Source: LMUY01 sp965199105 (GTDB lineage Bacteria > Pseudomonadota > Alphaproteobacteria > Acetobacterales > Acetobacteraceae). From it: a stretch of 64,000 nucleotides of DNA. Shown in pieces: positions 7,126 to 16,248 of this stretch. The notes under the pieces are model-generated. The model made no database searches. It was not told where the DNA came from and worked only from the letters and a program-made list of their open reading frames with translations. The translations under genes were made by a program, and so were the position numbers. The DNA lies in NCBI GenBank assembly GCA_965199105.1, contig CBDAQO010000002.1:4092001-4156000 (forward strand), given 5' to 3'. Every line of letters starts with the position of its first letter. The stretch's first letter is position 1.

Positions 7126-8640
7126 ATGGACGAAGGCATAAACACCATTTCCAGCGCCCGGGTGCAGTCGGTGCAGGGCTGGATCGACGAGCGCCCGCAA
7201 TGGCCGGACGGAACGCGTCTGCCGTCGGTGCCGATGACCGGGATGCAGTGGCTGATCTGGTCGCTGGCGGCGGCCGGCAAGTTCTTCGAAGGCTTCGTCG
7301 TGTTCATGACCGGCGTGGCGCTGCCGCTGTTCTCCGAGCAGTTCCACCTCGGTTCGGCCGAACACGGCGTGATCGGCGCCGCCTCGCTGTTCGGCATCCT
7401 GATCGGCGCGGTGACGCTGGGCGGCATGTCGGACAAGTTCGGCCGCAAGATGATGTTCATCGTCGAGATGGTGATCTTCTGCGTCTTCCTCGTGGCGCTG
7501 GTGTTCGCACCCAACTACGTCCTCATCGTGGTCTGCCTGTTCGCCATCGGCCTGGCGCTGGGCTGCGACTACCCGACCGCGCACATGATCATTTCGGAAA
7601 GCATCCCGAGCCTGAGCCGCGGCAAGCTCGTCCTGGGCGCGTTCGCGTTCCAGGCCATTGGCGCGCTGGCCGGCACCGCGGTGGGCTACGGCGTGCTCTC
7701 CACCCTGCCCGAGCTGTCGGCCTGGCGCTGGATGTACGCGCTCGCGGTGATCCCGGCCGCTATCGTCACGCTCGGGCGGTTCTACATCGTCGAGAGCGCC
7801 AACTGGCTGGCCGCGCGCGGGCAGACGCAGCGGGCGGAACAATCCGTGCAGCGGCTGCTGCGCCGCAAGCCGCAATACCCGACCGACATCAAGCTGGCGA
7901 CCCGCGATGGCGCGTTGCAGCACGGCCATGGCGGCGGCGACACGTCGTTCGCCGCCCTGTTCACCGGAAACAACCTGCGCGCGACCATCCTGGCTTCGGT
8001 GCCATGGTTCCTGCAGGACCTCGGCACCTATGGCATCGGCATCTTCACTCCCACCATCCTGGCCGCCGCGGTGGGCGCCAGCCACGACCACTCGCGCAGC
8101 GTGATCGACATCATCCACAACGACATCGTGGCCGCCGAAGGCTCGGCGCTGATCACCGCGCTGCTGATCGTGGGCATCGCCTTCGCGGTGGTGCTGGCCG
8201 ACGTGGTGGGGCGTATCCGGCTGCAGGTGCTGGGCTTCATCGGTTGCGCCATCGGGCTGGTGATCGCCTCGGCATCGAGCTACGCGGAGGGCGGCGCCAA
8301 GACGCTGCTGATCTTCGCCGGGTTCATGCTGTTCAACTTCATGACCAATCTCGGGCCCAACGCGCAGACCTATCTGCTGGCGGGCGAGGTGTTCCCGACC
8401 GCCATCCGCGGCAAGGGTGCGGGCTTCGCGGCGGCGTTCGCCAAGGTGGGCGCGGTGCTGACCGCGTTCCTGTTCCCCATCCTGCTGGTGGCGATCGGCA
8501 CCTCGGCGCTGCTGTATGGCCTGGTCGTGACCTCGCTGCTCGGCGCGGTGGTGACCTGGTTCTACCGGATCGAAACCACCGGCGTGGACCTCGACGCACT
8601 CGAGGCGGACGCGCCGGGCCAGCCCGCCCGCGCTGCCTGA
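7126..8640 (+). CDS. MFS transporter, probable phosphate or anion symporter
   Basis: Inner-membrane carrier of 504 residues. The soluble N-terminus (about 35 residues) is followed by about 12 hydrophobic segments. The MFS signature loop appears as GGMSDKFGRK between TM2 and TM3, and a sugar-porter-like RGKGAG lies in the C-terminal half. GLALGCDYPTAHMIISE resembles the GVGIGGDYPLSA element of the phosphate:H+ symporter (Pho84/PHS) group. The next gene, 37 bases downstream on the same strand, encodes a PstS-like binding protein, and a Pho-box-like site precedes the gene. Phosphate is therefore the favoured substrate, by inference. Confidence 0.8.
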   Translation: MDEGINTISSARVQSVQGWIDERPQWPDGTRLPSVPMTGMQWLIWSLAAAGKFFEGFVVFMTGVALPLFSEQFHLGSAEHGVIGAASLFGILIGAVTLGGMSDKFGRKMMFIVEMVIFCVFLVALVFAPNYVLIVVCLFAIGLALGCDYPTAHMIISESIPSLSRGKLVLGAFAFQAIGALAGTAVGYGVLSTLPELSAWRWMYALAVIPAAIVTLGRFYIVESANWLAARGQTQRAEQSVQRLLRRKPQYPTDIKLATRDGALQHGHGGGDTSFAALFTGNNLRATILASVPWFLQDLGTYGIGIFTPTILAAAVGASHDHSRSVIDIIHNDIVAAEGSALITALLIVGIAFAVVLADVVGRIRLQVLGFIGCAIGLVIASASSYAEGGAKTLLIFAGFMLFNFMTNLGPNAQTYLLAGEVFPTAIRGKGAGFAAAFAKVGAVLTAFLFPILLVAIGTSALLYGLVVTSLLGAVVTWFYRIETTGVDLDALEADAPGQPARAA

Positions 8641-8677
8641 CGCGCGTTCCGTCCGCCCCAACCAGGACGACCCCATC

Positions 8678-9769
8678 ATGCCAGACCGCCTTCACCTGAT
8701 CGCCCTGTCGGCCGCGCTGCTGGCCAGCCCGCTGGCCGCGCCGCCCGCCCATGCCGAGGCCATGACGCTGAAGGAGACCGGGTCGACGCTGATCCTGCCG
8801 GTATTCCAGGCCTGGGCCCAGGACTATGCCAAGGGCCATGACGGGGTGAGCCTCACCACCGAGGGGTCGGGCTCGGAGAAGGGCATCGCCGCCGCGCTGG
8901 ACGGCCTGGCGCAGATCGGCACGTCGGACGCGTTCATGTCCGGCGAGGCGGCGAGCGCGCATCCCGGCGTGCTGAATATCGCGATGGCGATCTCGGCGCA
9001 GACAATCGACTACAACCTGCCCGGCGTCACCCAGGCGCTCAAGCTCGACGGCCCGGCGTTGGCCGGCATCTACCAGGGCGGCATCCGCTTCTGGGACGAC
9101 GCGACGCTCGCCAAGCTGAACCCCGGGGTGAGCCTGCCGCACCAGGCGATCGTGCCGGTGCATCGCGCCGACGGCTCGGGCGACACCTTCGTGTTCACCC
9201 AATACCTGTCGTTCACCACGGAGGCGGAGGAGGCGACCGGCTTCTTTACCGCGCCCGATAGCTGGAGCAAGAGCCCGGGCTATGGGCTCACGGTCGCTTG
9301 GCCAAATGTGGCCGGCGCGCAGACCGCGACCGGCAACCAAGGCGTGGTCGAGCTGCTGGGCAAGACGCCGTACAGCATCGGCTATGTCGGCGTGAGCTTC
9401 GCCGAGCAGGTGCAGGCGGCCAAGCTGGGCACGGCGATGGTGCGCAGCTACTCCGGCCAGTTCCTGCTGCCGACGCCGCAGACGATCACCGCAGCCGCCA
9501 CCTCGCTCACGCCGCGCACCCCGGCGGACGAGCGGCTGAGCCTGATCAACGCGCCGGGTGCGGATTGTTACCCGCTGATCAACTACGAATACGCCATGGT
9601 GCAGGCCAAGCAGAAAGACGCGGCCACGGCGGCTGCGCTGCGCCGCTTCCTGCTATGGGCGACCGTGCCAGACGAGGCGAACCAGACCATATTGGCCGCC
9701 GCCAACTTCATCCCGCTGCCGCCGCACATCTGGGCGCTGACCTACGACCAGATCCAGCGCATCCAGTAA
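8678..9769 (+). CDS. pstS: PstS-type periplasmic phosphate-binding protein
   Basis: Protein of 363 residues with a signal peptide ending in PPAHA-EA. PstS features are the first strand ETGSTLILPVFQAW, the phosphate-binding turn EGSGSEKGIAAAL, IGTSDAFM, YQGGIRFWDD and the RADGSGDTFVFTQYLS loop whose Arg, Asp, Ser and Gly contact phosphate. The C-terminal INYEYAMV and FIPLPPHI also match. No pstC, pstA, pstB or phoU follows: the next gene is convergent and unrelated. The protein could serve a Pst permease encoded elsewhere, work with the MFS carrier before it, or act as a phosphate sensor. Confidence 0.85.
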   Translation: MPDRLHLIALSAALLASPLAAPPAHAEAMTLKETGSTLILPVFQAWAQDYAKGHDGVSLTTEGSGSEKGIAAALDGLAQIGTSDAFMSGEAASAHPGVLNIAMAISAQTIDYNLPGVTQALKLDGPALAGIYQGGIRFWDDATLAKLNPGVSLPHQAIVPVHRADGSGDTFVFTQYLSFTTEAEEATGFFTAPDSWSKSPGYGLTVAWPNVAGAQTATGNQGVVELLGKTPYSIGYVGVSFAEQVQAAKLGTAMVRSYSGQFLLPTPQTITAAATSLTPRTPADERLSLINAPGADCYPLINYEYAMVQAKQKDAATAAALRRFLLWATVPDEANQTILAAANFIPLPPHIWALTYDQIQRIQ

Positions 9770-9814
9770 GCGCGCGGCGCAGTCTCCACGCTGATCGGCG
9801 GCGTCGCCCCCGCG

Positions 9815-12217
9815 TCACACAGCCCGGAGGTGGCGAACGGGACGGCCGGGGGCGGCGGCTTGGGCGGCGCTGGCGATCGCGTGGGCGTCGATGCCGGCGG
9901 CGCGATAGAGGTCGGCCAGGGTGCCGGTCTGGCCGAAGCGGGTCACGCCCAGGGCGCGGGTGCGGTGGCCGTGCACGGAGCCGAGCCAGCCGAGCGTTGC
10001 CGGGTGGCCGTCCAGCACGGTGACCAGGCTGCAGTGGCGCGGCAGCGGGGCGAGCAGGTGTTCGACGTGGCTCTGCACGTCTCGATGGCCGGCCTCGCGG
10101 GCGCGCTGGGCCTCATACCAGCCAGCATGCAGGCGGTCGGCCGAGGTGACGGCGAGCAGGCCCACGTCGCGCCGGTCTTCGCCGATCAGGCCGGTCGCTT
10201 CCACCGCCTCCGGGGCGACGATGCCGCTATACGCCACCACCACCTCCGCGTTCGGCCCGGGGCGGCGGATCCAGTAGGCGCCGGCGGTGATGTCGGCCAC
10301 GTCGGCAGCGGACAGGGCGCGCTGCGGCTGCGCGATGGCGCGGGTGGACAGGCGCAGATACACCGAGCCGCCGGGTTCGTCGCTGAGCCCGGAGCCGTAG
10401 CCCGGCGGGCGCTGCACGTGGTCGAACGCCCAGCGCAGCATGACGGCCAACTCGTCCACGTAGGCGGGCTCGAAGCTGGCCAGCCCGTCCTGCGCCATGC
10501 CGATCAGCGGCGTGGCGATGGATTGGTGGGCGCCGCCCTCGGCCGCCAGGCTGATGCCGGACGGGGTGGCGACCAGGATGAAGCGCGCGTCCTGGTAGCA
10601 GGCGTAGTTCAGCGCATCCAGGCCGCGCTCGATGAACGGGTCATACAGCGTGCCGATCGGGATCAGCCGTTCGCCGTGGATCGAGTGCGACAGGCCGAGG
10701 GCGGACAGCATGGTGAACAGGTTCATCTCGGCGATGCCCAGTTCCATGTGCTGGCCCTGAGGCGAGAAGCGCCAGTGGAAGGTGGAGGGGATGCGTTCGG
10801 CCTTGAAGGTGTCGGCCAGCTCCTCGCGCGCGAACAGGCCGCGGCGGTTCACCCAGGCGCCGAGATTGGTCGACACCGTCACGTCGGGCGAGGTGGTGAC
10901 GATGCGGCGGGCCAGTTCGGTGTCACCCTTGGCCAGCTCGTGCATCAGCATGCCGAAGCCGTGCTGGGTGGACATTTCGCGCCCCGGCGGCACCGGCAAT
11001 GCGTCGGGCACCGGGATGCGCGGGGCTTCGTAGCGCCGCCGCCCGGCCTGGTTGAACGGCACCGCGGCGAGGAACGCCTCGAGCTCGGCGGGCGGCGTGC
11101 GCAGGCCCTCGAAATGGTCCCACTCGTGGCCGGGGCGCACCCGCATGCCGGTGCGCAAGGTTTCCACCTGGGCCGGGTTCATCAGCCCGGCATGGTTGTC
11201 CTTGTGGCCGGCGAGCGGCAGGCCGAAGCCCTTGATGGTGTAGCAGATGAAGCAGACCGGGCGGTCGTGCTCGCGGGCGGTGGCGAACGCGTCGAGCAGG
11301 GAGGGCAGGTCGTGGCCGCCGAGGTTGCCCATCAGGGCGGCCAACTCGTCGTCCGACCGGCGGCCGAGCAGGGCGGTGAGGTCCCCCTGGTCGCCCAGTT
11401 CGTCCTGCAAACGGCGGCGCCAGGCGGCCCCCCCGCTGAAGGTGAGGGCGGAGTAGAGCTGGTTCGGGCAGGCCTCGATCCAGTCGCGCAGGCGCTCGCC
11501 GCCGGGTTCGCGGAAGGCGGCCTCCTGCAGCGCGCCGTGACGCAGCACGACCACGTCCCAGCCGAAGTTGCGGAACATAGACTCGAACTTGGACCACAGC
11601 CCCTCGCGCACCACGGCGTCCAGGCTCTGGCGGTTATAGTCGACCACCCACCAGGTGTTGCGCAGGCCGTGCTTCCAGCCTTCCAGCAGCGCCTCGAAGA
11701 TGTTGCCCTCGTCCATCTCGGCGTCGCCGATCAGGGCCACCATCTTGCCCTCCGGCCGCCCGGTGCCCCAGCCCTTGAGGCGCAGGTAGTCCTGCACCAG
11801 GGAGGAAAACAGCGTCTGCGCCACGCCGAGGCCGACCGAGCCGGTGGAAAAGTCCACGTCGTCGGTGTCCTTGGTGCGCGAGGGGTAGGATTGCGCGCCG
11901 CCGAAGCCGCGAAAGGTCTGCAGCTTGTCCAGCGTCTGGTTGCCCAGCAGGTATTGGATGGCGTGGAAGATGGGGCTGGCATGCGGCTTGACCGCCACCC
12001 GGTCCTCCGGCCGCAGCACGTGCAGGTAGAGCGCGGTCATCACGGTGGCGATGGAGGCGCTGGAGGCCTGGTGGCCGCCGACCTTCAGCCCGTCGGTGCT
12101 GTCGCGCAGGTGGTTGGCGTTGTGGATGGTCCAGGTGGCAAGCCAGAGGATCTTGCGCTCCAGTTCGCCCAAGAGCGCCAGGTCTGGCGCCAAGTCGGGA
12201 CTGCTTGGAGTGCGCAT
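9815..12217 (-). CDS. AceE-like thiamine-diphosphate dehydrogenase (pyruvate dehydrogenase E1 / transketolase-like)
   Basis: Protein of 800 residues, homologous to homodimeric pyruvate dehydrogenase E1 (about 890) but shorter. The thiamine-diphosphate motif is seen as GDAEMDEGN (164-172) and VDYNRQ (192-197). Substrate-channel histidines appear in HNANHLRD and KPHASPIFH. A Pyr domain follows (DVTVSTNLG, ELGIAEMNLF, containing the catalytic glutamate), then a transketolase C-terminal domain. The start has GAGGA upstream. No E2 or E3 gene is near. It may oxidise pyruvate or another 2-oxoacid with E2/E3 from elsewhere, or act as a stand-alone decarboxylase or transketolase-like enzyme. Confidence 0.8.
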   Translation of the reverse strand: MRTPSSPDLAPDLALLGELERKILWLATWTIHNANHLRDSTDGLKVGGHQASSASIATVMTALYLHVLRPEDRVAVKPHASPIFHAIQYLLGNQTLDKLQTFRGFGGAQSYPSRTKDTDDVDFSTGSVGLGVAQTLFSSLVQDYLRLKGWGTGRPEGKMVALIGDAEMDEGNIFEALLEGWKHGLRNTWWVVDYNRQSLDAVVREGLWSKFESMFRNFGWDVVVLRHGALQEAAFREPGGERLRDWIEACPNQLYSALTFSGGAAWRRRLQDELGDQGDLTALLGRRSDDELAALMGNLGGHDLPSLLDAFATAREHDRPVCFICYTIKGFGLPLAGHKDNHAGLMNPAQVETLRTGMRVRPGHEWDHFEGLRTPPAELEAFLAAVPFNQAGRRRYEAPRIPVPDALPVPPGREMSTQHGFGMLMHELAKGDTELARRIVTTSPDVTVSTNLGAWVNRRGLFAREELADTFKAERIPSTFHWRFSPQGQHMELGIAEMNLFTMLSALGLSHSIHGERLIPIGTLYDPFIERGLDALNYACYQDARFILVATPSGISLAAEGGAHQSIATPLIGMAQDGLASFEPAYVDELAVMLRWAFDHVQRPPGYGSGLSDEPGGSVYLRLSTRAIAQPQRALSAADVADITAGAYWIRRPGPNAEVVVAYSGIVAPEAVEATGLIGEDRRDVGLLAVTSADRLHAGWYEAQRAREAGHRDVQSHVEHLLAPLPRHCSLVTVLDGHPATLGWLGSVHGHRTRALGVTRFGQTGTLADLYRAAGIDAHAIASAAQAAAPGRPVRHLRAV

Positions 12218-12368
12218 GTCTTTGTCCTCATCATCGGGTCCAGCATCCAGCGACGCTGCCGCGCCGGTTAGCGGCCAGGTTACAGCACCGGGTGATGCCG
12301 GGAAGATGCGGCAGGGCGAGCGGTGATGACGGTGCGGTATCGCCGGGCAGCGCGGCCTGGCGACGCTA

Positions 12369-12414
12369 GAGCATGACCGCATCAAGTGAAGTCACTTGAT
12401 CGGTAAACATGCTC
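12369..12414. repeat. Intergenic palindromic repeat (hairpin 1)
   Basis: Nested inverted repeat: GAGCATG (12369-12375) with CATGCTC (12408-12414), and inside it a perfect 9-base stem ATCAAGTGA (12381-12389) / TCACTTGAT (12392-12400) with a 2-base loop. It resembles intergenic palindromes widespread in Rhizobiales and related bacteria (from memory, not searched). Confidence 0.7.
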
Positions 12415-12428
12415 GCCAAAACAAAGAG

Positions 12429-12472
12429 CTAGACCATGACCGGCGACTCTATCTGAGCCGGTCTTGGTCTAG
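12429..12472 (-). terminator. Hairpin 2, terminator-like, overlapping the MFS stop codon
   Basis: CTAGACC (12429-12435) and GACCGGC (12438-12444) pair with GCCGGTC (12457-12463) and GGTCTAG (12466-12472), giving a 14-base stem with one mismatched 2-base step. In the direction of the MFS gene the stem is followed by CTCTTTGTTTTGG, a T-rich tail. It starts at the MFS stop codon and lies upstream of the AceE-like gene, so it probably separates the two transcripts. Confidence 0.6.
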
Positions 12473-13971
12473 AGGCGGCGCACGGGGATGGTCCAGGCCA
12501 TGCACAGCCCCAACCCGGCGAACCCGGCGATGGTGAGAAAGGCGGAGCGGAATGCGTCGCGGATTTCGGCTGACACCACCGCGCGGTGCGCCGCGTCCAG
12601 GCTGGCCATCGCCACCGGGCCGCGCTCCACCATGTCGGCGAACATGGCCGCCGTGCCGCGGTCGGTGGCGGACAGCACGGCGAACAGGACCGCCCCCACC
12701 AGCGCGGTGCCGAACGCCGCGCCGACCGTGCGGGAGAACTGCACCGACGCCGCCGCGGCCCCCAGGTTCGACCGGCCCGCCACCAGTTGCACGGTGAGCT
12801 GCACCACCGGCATGCCGGTGCCCAGGGTGACGGAGTAGACCAGGAACAGCACCGGCACCGCCCGGTTCGACAGATGCGGCGCGGCGAAGGCCAGGCCCAG
12901 CAGCATGGTCGCTGCCACCGCCAGGCCGATAGAGGGGAACAGCGCCGTCCGCTGCGTGCGCGCCATCATGCGCCCGGTGAACAGCGAGCCGATCGCGATC
13001 CCGGCCGTCATTGGCAGCAGCATCAGGCCCACCTGCCCCGGGCCGATGCCGCGCACCACCTGCAGCCAGATCGGCACGAACGTCACCATCGAGATCAGCG
13101 TGGCGCCGATGCAGGCCGCCATCAAATCGCAGCGCCAGATGGCGGATTGGCGCAGCAGGCCGAGCGGCAGCAGCGGGTTGGTGGCGCGGCGCTCCTGCCG
13201 CAGCAGCAGCAGCAGGGAGGCGATGGACAGTGCCACCAGCATGCCGACCGCAGGCAGCGCGGCGGCGTCGAAATGTTGCAGCCGCTCGAGCGCAAGCAGC
13301 AGCGGGGCGATGAACAGGGTGAACAGCACCACGCCGGGTCCGTCGAAGTGCAGCCGCCCGCCGGCGCCGGGTCGGCGGGGCAGGCGCCAGGCCAGGGCGG
13401 CGGCGAGCGCCCCGAGCGGCAGGTTGATCAGAAACACCGAGCGCCAGCCGAATTGCTGGGTCAGCCAGCCGCCGGCGACCGGGCCGAAGGTGGAGGCGGT
13501 GACGAAGATGGAGGCGAGGTAGCCCTGGTAGCGGCCCCGCTCGCGTGGCGGCACCACCTCGCCCACCAGGGCCTGGCAGGTGGTCATCAGCCCGCCGCCG
13601 CCGAGCCCCTGCAGCACGCGGGCGGCGGTGAGGAACAGGATGCTGGGCGCCACCGTGCAGGCGGCGGAGGCGACGAGGAACACGGCCAGTGCCACGAGCA
13701 GCATGCGGCGGCGGCCGAGCCCGTCCCCCAGGCGGCCATACACCGGCGCGGCAATGGTGGCGGCGACCAGGTAGGACACCACCACCCAGGACACCCGCTC
13801 CACCTCGCCCAGCGACCCGGCGATGGCTGGCAGCGCGGTCGCCACGATGGTCTGGTCGACCGCGGCGAGGAACATCGGCAGCATGATGGAGGGGAACAGG
13901 CGGAAGAACAGCGCCCGCGCGCTCGGTTCCGCCTGCGGGCCGGCCGATGCGGCGGCTGTGCTCGAGGACAT
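12469..13971 (-). CDS. DHA2-family MFS drug exporter (EmrB/QacA-like)
   Basis: Inner-membrane drug:H+ antiporter of 500 residues. Hallmarks are the acidic TM1 motif AAVDQTIVATALP, motif A as GRLGDGLGRRRM, motif C-like VASIFVTASTFGPVAGGWLTQ, and WRSVFLINLPLG. About 13-14 hydrophobic segments fit DHA2. The chosen ATG gives MSSSTAAAS; a GTG 51 bases upstream is possible, and neither has a strong ribosome-binding site. No EmrA-like adaptor is adjacent. The genes before it on this strand encode an ABC exporter and a DUF3253 protein, 68 bases away. The substrate is unknown. Confidence 0.87.
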   Translation of the reverse strand: MSSSTAAASAGPQAEPSARALFFRLFPSIMLPMFLAAVDQTIVATALPAIAGSLGEVERVSWVVVSYLVAATIAAPVYGRLGDGLGRRRMLLVALAVFLVASAACTVAPSILFLTAARVLQGLGGGGLMTTCQALVGEVVPPRERGRYQGYLASIFVTASTFGPVAGGWLTQQFGWRSVFLINLPLGALAAALAWRLPRRPGAGGRLHFDGPGVVLFTLFIAPLLLALERLQHFDAAALPAVGMLVALSIASLLLLLRQERRATNPLLPLGLLRQSAIWRCDLMAACIGATLISMVTFVPIWLQVVRGIGPGQVGLMLLPMTAGIAIGSLFTGRMMARTQRTALFPSIGLAVAATMLLGLAFAAPHLSNRAVPVLFLVYSVTLGTGMPVVQLTVQLVAGRSNLGAAAASVQFSRTVGAAFGTALVGAVLFAVLSATDRGTAAMFADMVERGPVAMASLDAAHRAVVSAEIRDAFRSAFLTIAGFAGLGLCMAWTIPVRRL

Positions 13972-14039
13972 GGCAGCACTTATGGCCGCCCTGCCCCGGC
14001 GAGCCACCGCGCCCGCGTTCACGTTGCGGTGAAATCCGG

Positions 14040-15809
14040 TTACTTGGCGGGCGTCGGCTCCGGCGAGCGCAGTGTCGCAGGGCCACCGCGGCGCTCGAGC
14101 TCAATGCGGCGGTCCTGCGCGGCAGCGAGCTCGGCGCGGTGCGCGATGGATACCAGCGTGGTGTGCGGCAGGCGTTCGCGCAGCACGCGGTAGAGCTCGG
14201 CCTCGCCCGCCGGGTCGAGGCTGGCGGTGGCTTCGTCCAGGAACAGCCAGTCGGGCTGGTTCAGCAGCGCGCGGGCCAGCGCCAGCCGCTGCTGCTCGCC
14301 GCCGGATAGCCGCTGGCCCCAGGCCATGTCGACGTCGAGCTCGGGGATGAGGTCGGACAGCCCGGCGTCGGTCAGCGCCTGCTCGATGGTCGCGGCAGAG
14401 AAGCTTTCCGGCGCCGCGGGGTAGGCCACCGCACGGCGCAGCGAGCCGAGCGGGATGTAGGCCTTCTGCGGCAGGAACATGGTCCGCCCGGCCGGCAGCG
14501 CCACCTGGCCGCCACCAAACGGCCACACCCCGGCCAGGGCGCGGAACAGGGTGGACTTGCCCGTGCCGGACCGCCCGGTGATCACCGTGTTGCGGCCGGC
14601 GCTGACATGCAGGTCGACATGCTCGAGCAGCCGCTCGCCGTTGGGCAGGTCAAGGTCGAGGCCCTGCACCACCAGGTCGGGGCTGGTGGACGCGGCCGCC
14701 ACGACGCCGGGTGGCGCGTTGCGCAGGGCGTCCAGGGTGCGCTGGAAGGTGGCCAGGCGGTCGAGCGTGGCGGCCCAGTCGGCCAGGCTCATATATTGGT
14801 CGACCAGCCAGGAGGCGGCGCCCTGGACCTCGCCGAACGCGCCGGCGACCCGGCTCAACGTGCCGAACGTGATCTGCTTGGTGAAATACAGCGGGGCGGC
14901 GGCGAAGAACGGGAAGATGCCGCCAACCTGCCCCACGGTGTAGGTAAAGGCGTTGACCAGGCGGTTGCGCGACATGATGCGGCGCCAATTGGCCACGATG
15001 TGCGAGAAACGACCGCCGAGGATGCGGCTTTCGTCCGACTCGCCGCGGTAGAGCGCCACCCCCTCGGCGTTCTCGCGCAGCCGCACCAGGGCAAAGCGGA
15101 AATCCGCCTCGAGCCGCTGCCGGATGAAGTTCAGCGAGATGAGCGGCCGCCCGACCAGGTGGGCCAGGATGGAGGCCACCAGGGAGTAGAGCAGCGCGAC
15201 CCACACCAGGTAGGCCGGGATGTGGATGCCGAACAGCGTGATCGGGAAGGACAGCGCCCAGAGCACCTGCAGGAACGACGCCAGCGAGACGATGTTGGCG
15301 ATGAAGCCGATACCGAGGATGAGGCCGCTTTCCACGAAGGCGTTGACGTCCTCGGATATGCGCTGGTCGGGGTTGTCGTTACCCAGCGTCTCCGCCTCGA
15401 GCTGCATCCGGTAGTAGGCGCGGTTGGCGAGCCATTCCTCCTGGAACCGAGCCGTCATCCAGCGCCGCCAGCGGATTTGCAGCCATTGCCGCAGATAGCG
15501 CCCGTTGGCCCAGACCAGCAGCGCGATCACCAGCAGCGGGATGAAGCCGGGGATGATGCCGAACGGGCCCTCGGGGTTGGGCACGTAGGTCAGCATGAGG
15601 CGGAAGAACGCGGTCTCGTCGTATTGCTGGAGCGCGTTCACCCAGGCGCCGCCGTTGAGGTTCAGCAGCACGTTGATGCGCACCAGCACGACGTCGGCCG
15701 CCAGCACCAGGAGCAGCAGGCCCCAGGCCGACCATTTCTCTTCGGATTTGAAGTAGGGCGCGGACAGGTACCACATGTTGCGGAAGAACCGCCCGGCGCG
15801 GCGCATCAT
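14040..15809 (-). CDS. ABC exporter, fused permease and ATPase (YddA/SbmA-type)
   Basis: Protein of 589 residues. The N-terminal half has about six membrane segments of the SbmA/BacA-like type (WRRWMTARFQEEWLANRAYY, NPDQRISEDVNAF). The ATPase half has Walker A GRSGTGKST, signature RLSGGEQQRLALARAL, Walker B WLFLDEATASLD and a switch histidine in SIAHR. This fused layout matches E. coli YddA, the ABCD-type peroxisomal transporters and the BacA-related family. Those move peptides, vitamin B12 or acyl compounds; the cargo here is unknown. The start overlaps the stop of the DUF3253 gene by ATGA, so the two are co-translated. Confidence 0.87.
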   Translation of the reverse strand: MMRRAGRFFRNMWYLSAPYFKSEEKWSAWGLLLLVLAADVVLVRINVLLNLNGGAWVNALQQYDETAFFRLMLTYVPNPEGPFGIIPGFIPLLVIALLVWANGRYLRQWLQIRWRRWMTARFQEEWLANRAYYRMQLEAETLGNDNPDQRISEDVNAFVESGLILGIGFIANIVSLASFLQVLWALSFPITLFGIHIPAYLVWVALLYSLVASILAHLVGRPLISLNFIRQRLEADFRFALVRLRENAEGVALYRGESDESRILGGRFSHIVANWRRIMSRNRLVNAFTYTVGQVGGIFPFFAAAPLYFTKQITFGTLSRVAGAFGEVQGAASWLVDQYMSLADWAATLDRLATFQRTLDALRNAPPGVVAAASTSPDLVVQGLDLDLPNGERLLEHVDLHVSAGRNTVITGRSGTGKSTLFRALAGVWPFGGGQVALPAGRTMFLPQKAYIPLGSLRRAVAYPAAPESFSAATIEQALTDAGLSDLIPELDVDMAWGQRLSGGEQQRLALARALLNQPDWLFLDEATASLDPAGEAELYRVLRERLPHTTLVSIAHRAELAAAQDRRIELERRGGPATLRSPEPTPAK

Positions 15810-16072
15810 GGCTGGCGGCCCGCGCCGGGGTGCACCCGCAGCCGCACCACGCCACGGATGGCGTCGGGGTCGATCGGTTGGCCCTTGCGCAGGATGTCGA
15901 TGCGGCCGGCCTTGGCCAGGCTGACGGCGGCGCGGCGCACGTCGCCCAGCAGCGACTGCCAGTCATGGTCCAGCGCCCGTGCCGCCTCGCTCGGGCAGAT
16001 CGATTTGTCCGGGCCGCGCGCCTCGACCAGTTGCAGGATCGCCGCCTCGACGGCGACCGGATCGGGTCTCAT
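15806..16072 (-). CDS. DUF3253 winged-helix-like small protein
   Basis: Protein of 88 residues from MRPDPVAVEA. The sequence AILQLVEARG, ICPSEAARAL, DVRRAAVSLAKAGRIDILRKGQPIDP and IRGVVRLR matches the DUF3253 family: a small winged-helix fold with a conserved SEAARAL helix, function unknown. A longer frame exists upstream but does not match the family. The stop overlaps the ABC exporter start by 4 bases, so the two are expressed together. A regulatory role is possible but not shown. Confidence 0.75.
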   Translation of the reverse strand: MRPDPVAVEAAILQLVEARGPDKSICPSEAARALDHDWQSLLGDVRRAAVSLAKAGRIDILRKGQPIDPDAIRGVVRLRVHPGAGRQP

Positions 16073-16248
16073 GGCCGGGACGCTGCCGCAGCCGCGGCCG
16101 GCGGGCAAGCGGCGCGTGCGCAGCGTGGCGCGTTTGTCATGCCGCGGTCAGCGCGGGGACAAAAACCCAGGACGATTTGGCTTGGTTGCGTTAACCCAAT
16201 GTTCATCGGCGTCCCACATAACGAGGCGTGTCTCGGAAACCAAGGCGA

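Noticed and set aside
12369..12414. A riboswitch upstream of the AceE-like gene.
   Set aside because: The structure is a simple nested palindrome with no conserved riboswitch core.
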